Shown: one piece after another, positions 62,224 through 64,000 of the stretch
Position numbering within the stretch: the first letter of the stretch is position 1
Layout of the letters: each line of letters starts with the position of its first letter
NCBI GenBank assembly: GCA_963575745.1
Contig: CAUYUJ010011270.1
Span: 62,001 to 126,000 of the forward strand
Length of the DNA stretch: 64,000 nt
Source: Prorocentrum cordatum
Taxonomy: Eukaryota > Sar > Dinophyceae > Prorocentrales > Prorocentraceae
Direction: 5' to 3'
Made by a program: the position numbers and the translations under genes
The notes under the pieces: model-generated
Databases searched by the model: none
What the model was told of the DNA's origin: nothing
The model's input: only the letters and a program-made list of their open reading frames with translations

Positions 62224-62685
62224 GCTCGCGTGCAGGGTGGCGGCGTGGACGAGGCAGGAGCAGCCGCGGAGACCTGGGGCGCGGCTGCGACCGCGGCGTC
62301 GGCCACCAGCCTGGACCTGGACGCGCTAGTGCACAGCGCTGGCGGCGCCGCCAGGAGGGAGCGCTCCCGCTCCCCGCGCGGCGGCCTCGCCGCCAAGGTG
62401 GCATACCTCCTTGCCGCCTGCCGCGGCACTGGGGAGCGCGAGGGCGACCCGCGGCAGCACGCGGCGGCGCGCCTGGCGCTGGAGGGGCCTGGCCGTAAGC
62501 AGGCCGAGACCGCGGGCGACGGCGCGCGCGCGGAGCGTGGGAGAGCGCAGGTGGAGAGGGCCCAGGTCGGGCCTGATAGATCCGCCCGCGCCGCTGGGTC
62601 CCCCTCGAAATCTGGTGTGGGCGGCCCTGGGCGGCCTGCCCCTCGATCTTCCTGGGGTGCCGTGCCGCCTGGCCCGCGGGCCTGA
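61641..62685 (+). pseudogene. LINE-3 C-terminal repeat module with poly-Gln
   Basis: Frame 1 to the stop at 62685. 61672-62130 duplicates the linker module at 56908-57385. A CAG tract at about 62149-62223 encodes poly-Gln. The last 150 residues are Arg/Gly/Ala-rich without a recognised domain. Confidence 0.5.
62149..62223 (+). repeat. (CAG)n microsatellite
   Basis: About 24 CAG/CAA triplets, in frame with the LINE-3 C-terminal ORF as poly-Gln. Confidence 0.93.
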
Positions 62686-63555
62686 GCGGGGTGGGCGCGC
62701 CCTCTTTGGATCCCTGCGTGGCTCCAAGGAGGTCGTGCGGGCGTCGGGTCCTGGGCCTCGTCGCCACGGCCGCGCGCGGGGCGCGCGGGCGTCTGGAAGC
62801 GGGTGGACGAACGTCCGCTCCCCATGCCGCGCTGATCCTCCTCCTCCTCCTCCTCCTCCTCCTCCTCCTCCTCCTCCCTACCCCTCCTTCTGCTCATCTT
62901 GCCCGTCCTTCGCCTGCTCATCTTGCCCGGAACGGTGTCAAGGGGCGGATGTTTGTATCATTTGGCCGTGTTGAGGGCGGTCAGGGAACCCTCGTGGAGC
63001 GTCTGGGTCGCGGTTTGGGCCGTCTGGGAGCCTTCGTGGAGCGCCTCAGGAGAGTGGAGGGCCGTCTGGAGACGACCGCAGGCGTCTGGAACTAATTCTC
63101 TGGCGGCTCGGGCGCTGGTGCTCTGTTGGGATGTCTTGGCAGTGTCTTGAGGCGGCTTTGGGGCCTCTTGGATGCTCTGGGCGCCCCTGTGGGTAGCCCC
63201 TGCAACCGTCTTGAAGCTGGTGGTGTTGCTTCTGGGGCTGTCGGCAAGCCGAAAAGGCAGAAGCCCCCCAAACACCCCAAACCAATGGACAGCACGAGAA
63301 TTTTGCCTCTTGGGGCCTTGTTGGGGAACGTCTGGGAACCCTCTTGGAGCGTCCAGGGGGCGTCTTTGGCCGTCTGGAAGCCTCAGTGGAACGTCTTGGC
63401 AGCGTGGCGGATAATCTGGAGACAATCACGACCGTGTGGGGGCGACTTGGAAGCGACTGGGGGCTCTCGGAACGCCTCTGGAGCACCTCTGGTCCCCCTG
63501 GTCCCCCCATGCGCTGCGTAGCCCCCCAGCCAGGGGCCCCCAGGCCTCGTAGACG
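62686..63555. repeat. TCC tract and CTTGGGGCC array
   Basis: TCC tract at about 62834-62877 after the LINE-3 end, then degenerate GGCCGTCTGG/CTCTTGGGGCC units at about 62950-63520 with a core at 63230-63305 containing ACGAGAATTTTG. Confidence 0.75.
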
Positions 63556-63901
63556 GGTCTTTCTCTCTCTCTCTCTCTCTCTATCTCGGTATACATGTGT
63601 ACATTTATATTTACACATATATACACATGCGTGTGTGTGTTGTGTTGTGTGCGCGCGTGCGCATGCGCGTGGTTGTGCGCGAGAGCGTGTTTTTGGGTGT
63701 GTGGGTGTGGGTGTGTATGTGTGTATGTATGTGTGCATGTGTGTGTGTGCGCGTGCGCGTGCGCGTGCGGGTGCGGGTGCGTGTGCGTGCGTGTGCGTGC
63801 ACGTGTGCATGTGCGTGTGCGTGTGCGTGTACGTGTACGTGTACGTGTGTGCGTGCTTGCGTGCTTGCGTCCGTCCGTCCGTCCGTCCGTCCGTCCGTCC
63901 G

Positions 63902-64000
<99 letters not shown>
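63556..64000. repeat. CT, TG/GTGC and GTCC simple repeats to window end
   Basis: (CT)n at about 63560-63583, (TG)n/(GTGC)n mixture 63620-63860, (GTCC)n about 63868-63900, then pure (GTGC)n from about 63901 to the last base, so the tract continues beyond the window. Confidence 0.95.

Overview
The window looks like dinoflagellate nuclear DNA (Symbiodiniaceae, Polarella or Prorocentrum type; the genus cannot be told from sequence alone). It is GC-rich and packed with degenerate micro- and minisatellites. Nearly every recognisable coding stretch belongs to a retroelement: Ty1/copia polyproteins with a methyltransferase-like module, tyrosine-recombinase (DIRS-order) retroelements with cytosine-methyltransferase-like domains, and LINEs with C2H2 fingers and a methyltransferase-like tail. 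I see no rRNA, tRNA or CRISPR and no convincing cellular gene. One 157-codon minus-strand ORF (30253-30726) is the only candidate.

Layout. 1-7195: satellites and simple repeats, including a 0.85 kb tandem duplication (1020-2640), a GGCC/CCAAGA array (3025-3680) and a decamer satellite (4015-4235, 5335-6490). 7196-9680: broken LINE (LINE-1, + strand). 10292-24950: old, frameshifted copia element A on the minus strand (gag, protease, two methyltransferase-like segments, zinc-binding segment, integrase, RT, RNase H). It is split in its gag-protease region by copia element B (17968-23944), a young minus-strand insertion with identical 155-bp LTRs and a 5-bp target duplication. 24956-25310: tail of a LINE-type methyltransferase-like module that cuts off the 5' end of A. 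26943-29335: broken LINE-2 (+). 29336-32862: mostly repeats.

32863-39619: element DIRS1 (minus), complete, with four open frames and split direct repeats in A1-ORFs-B1-A2-B2 order. The repeats are identical and the internal A2/B1 junction equals the joined outer ends, so it looks recently mobilised. 39640-44900: element Y2, a second and decayed tyrosine-recombinase element. Its C5 methyltransferase domain lies between RT and RNase H, and the catalytic Cys reads as Arg. 44985-53100: repeat arrays (GGCC arrays, CAGCCT hexamer, 73-bp minisatellite, G/C-run hairpins, 1.25 kb heptamer satellite, TCC tracts). 53106-54440: truncated LINE tail with zinc fingers and a methyltransferase-like domain (minus). 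54916-62685: large LINE-3 (+) with zinc-finger ORF1, endonuclease, RT and RNase H, broken by a few frameshifts and carrying a duplicated internal module. 62690-64000: repeats to the end of the window.

The main biological point is that at least four unrelated retroelement classes here carry SAM-methyltransferase-like modules: copia A, DIRS1, Y2 and the LINE tail. Two young, nearly intact elements (copia B and DIRS1) sit among decayed relatives.
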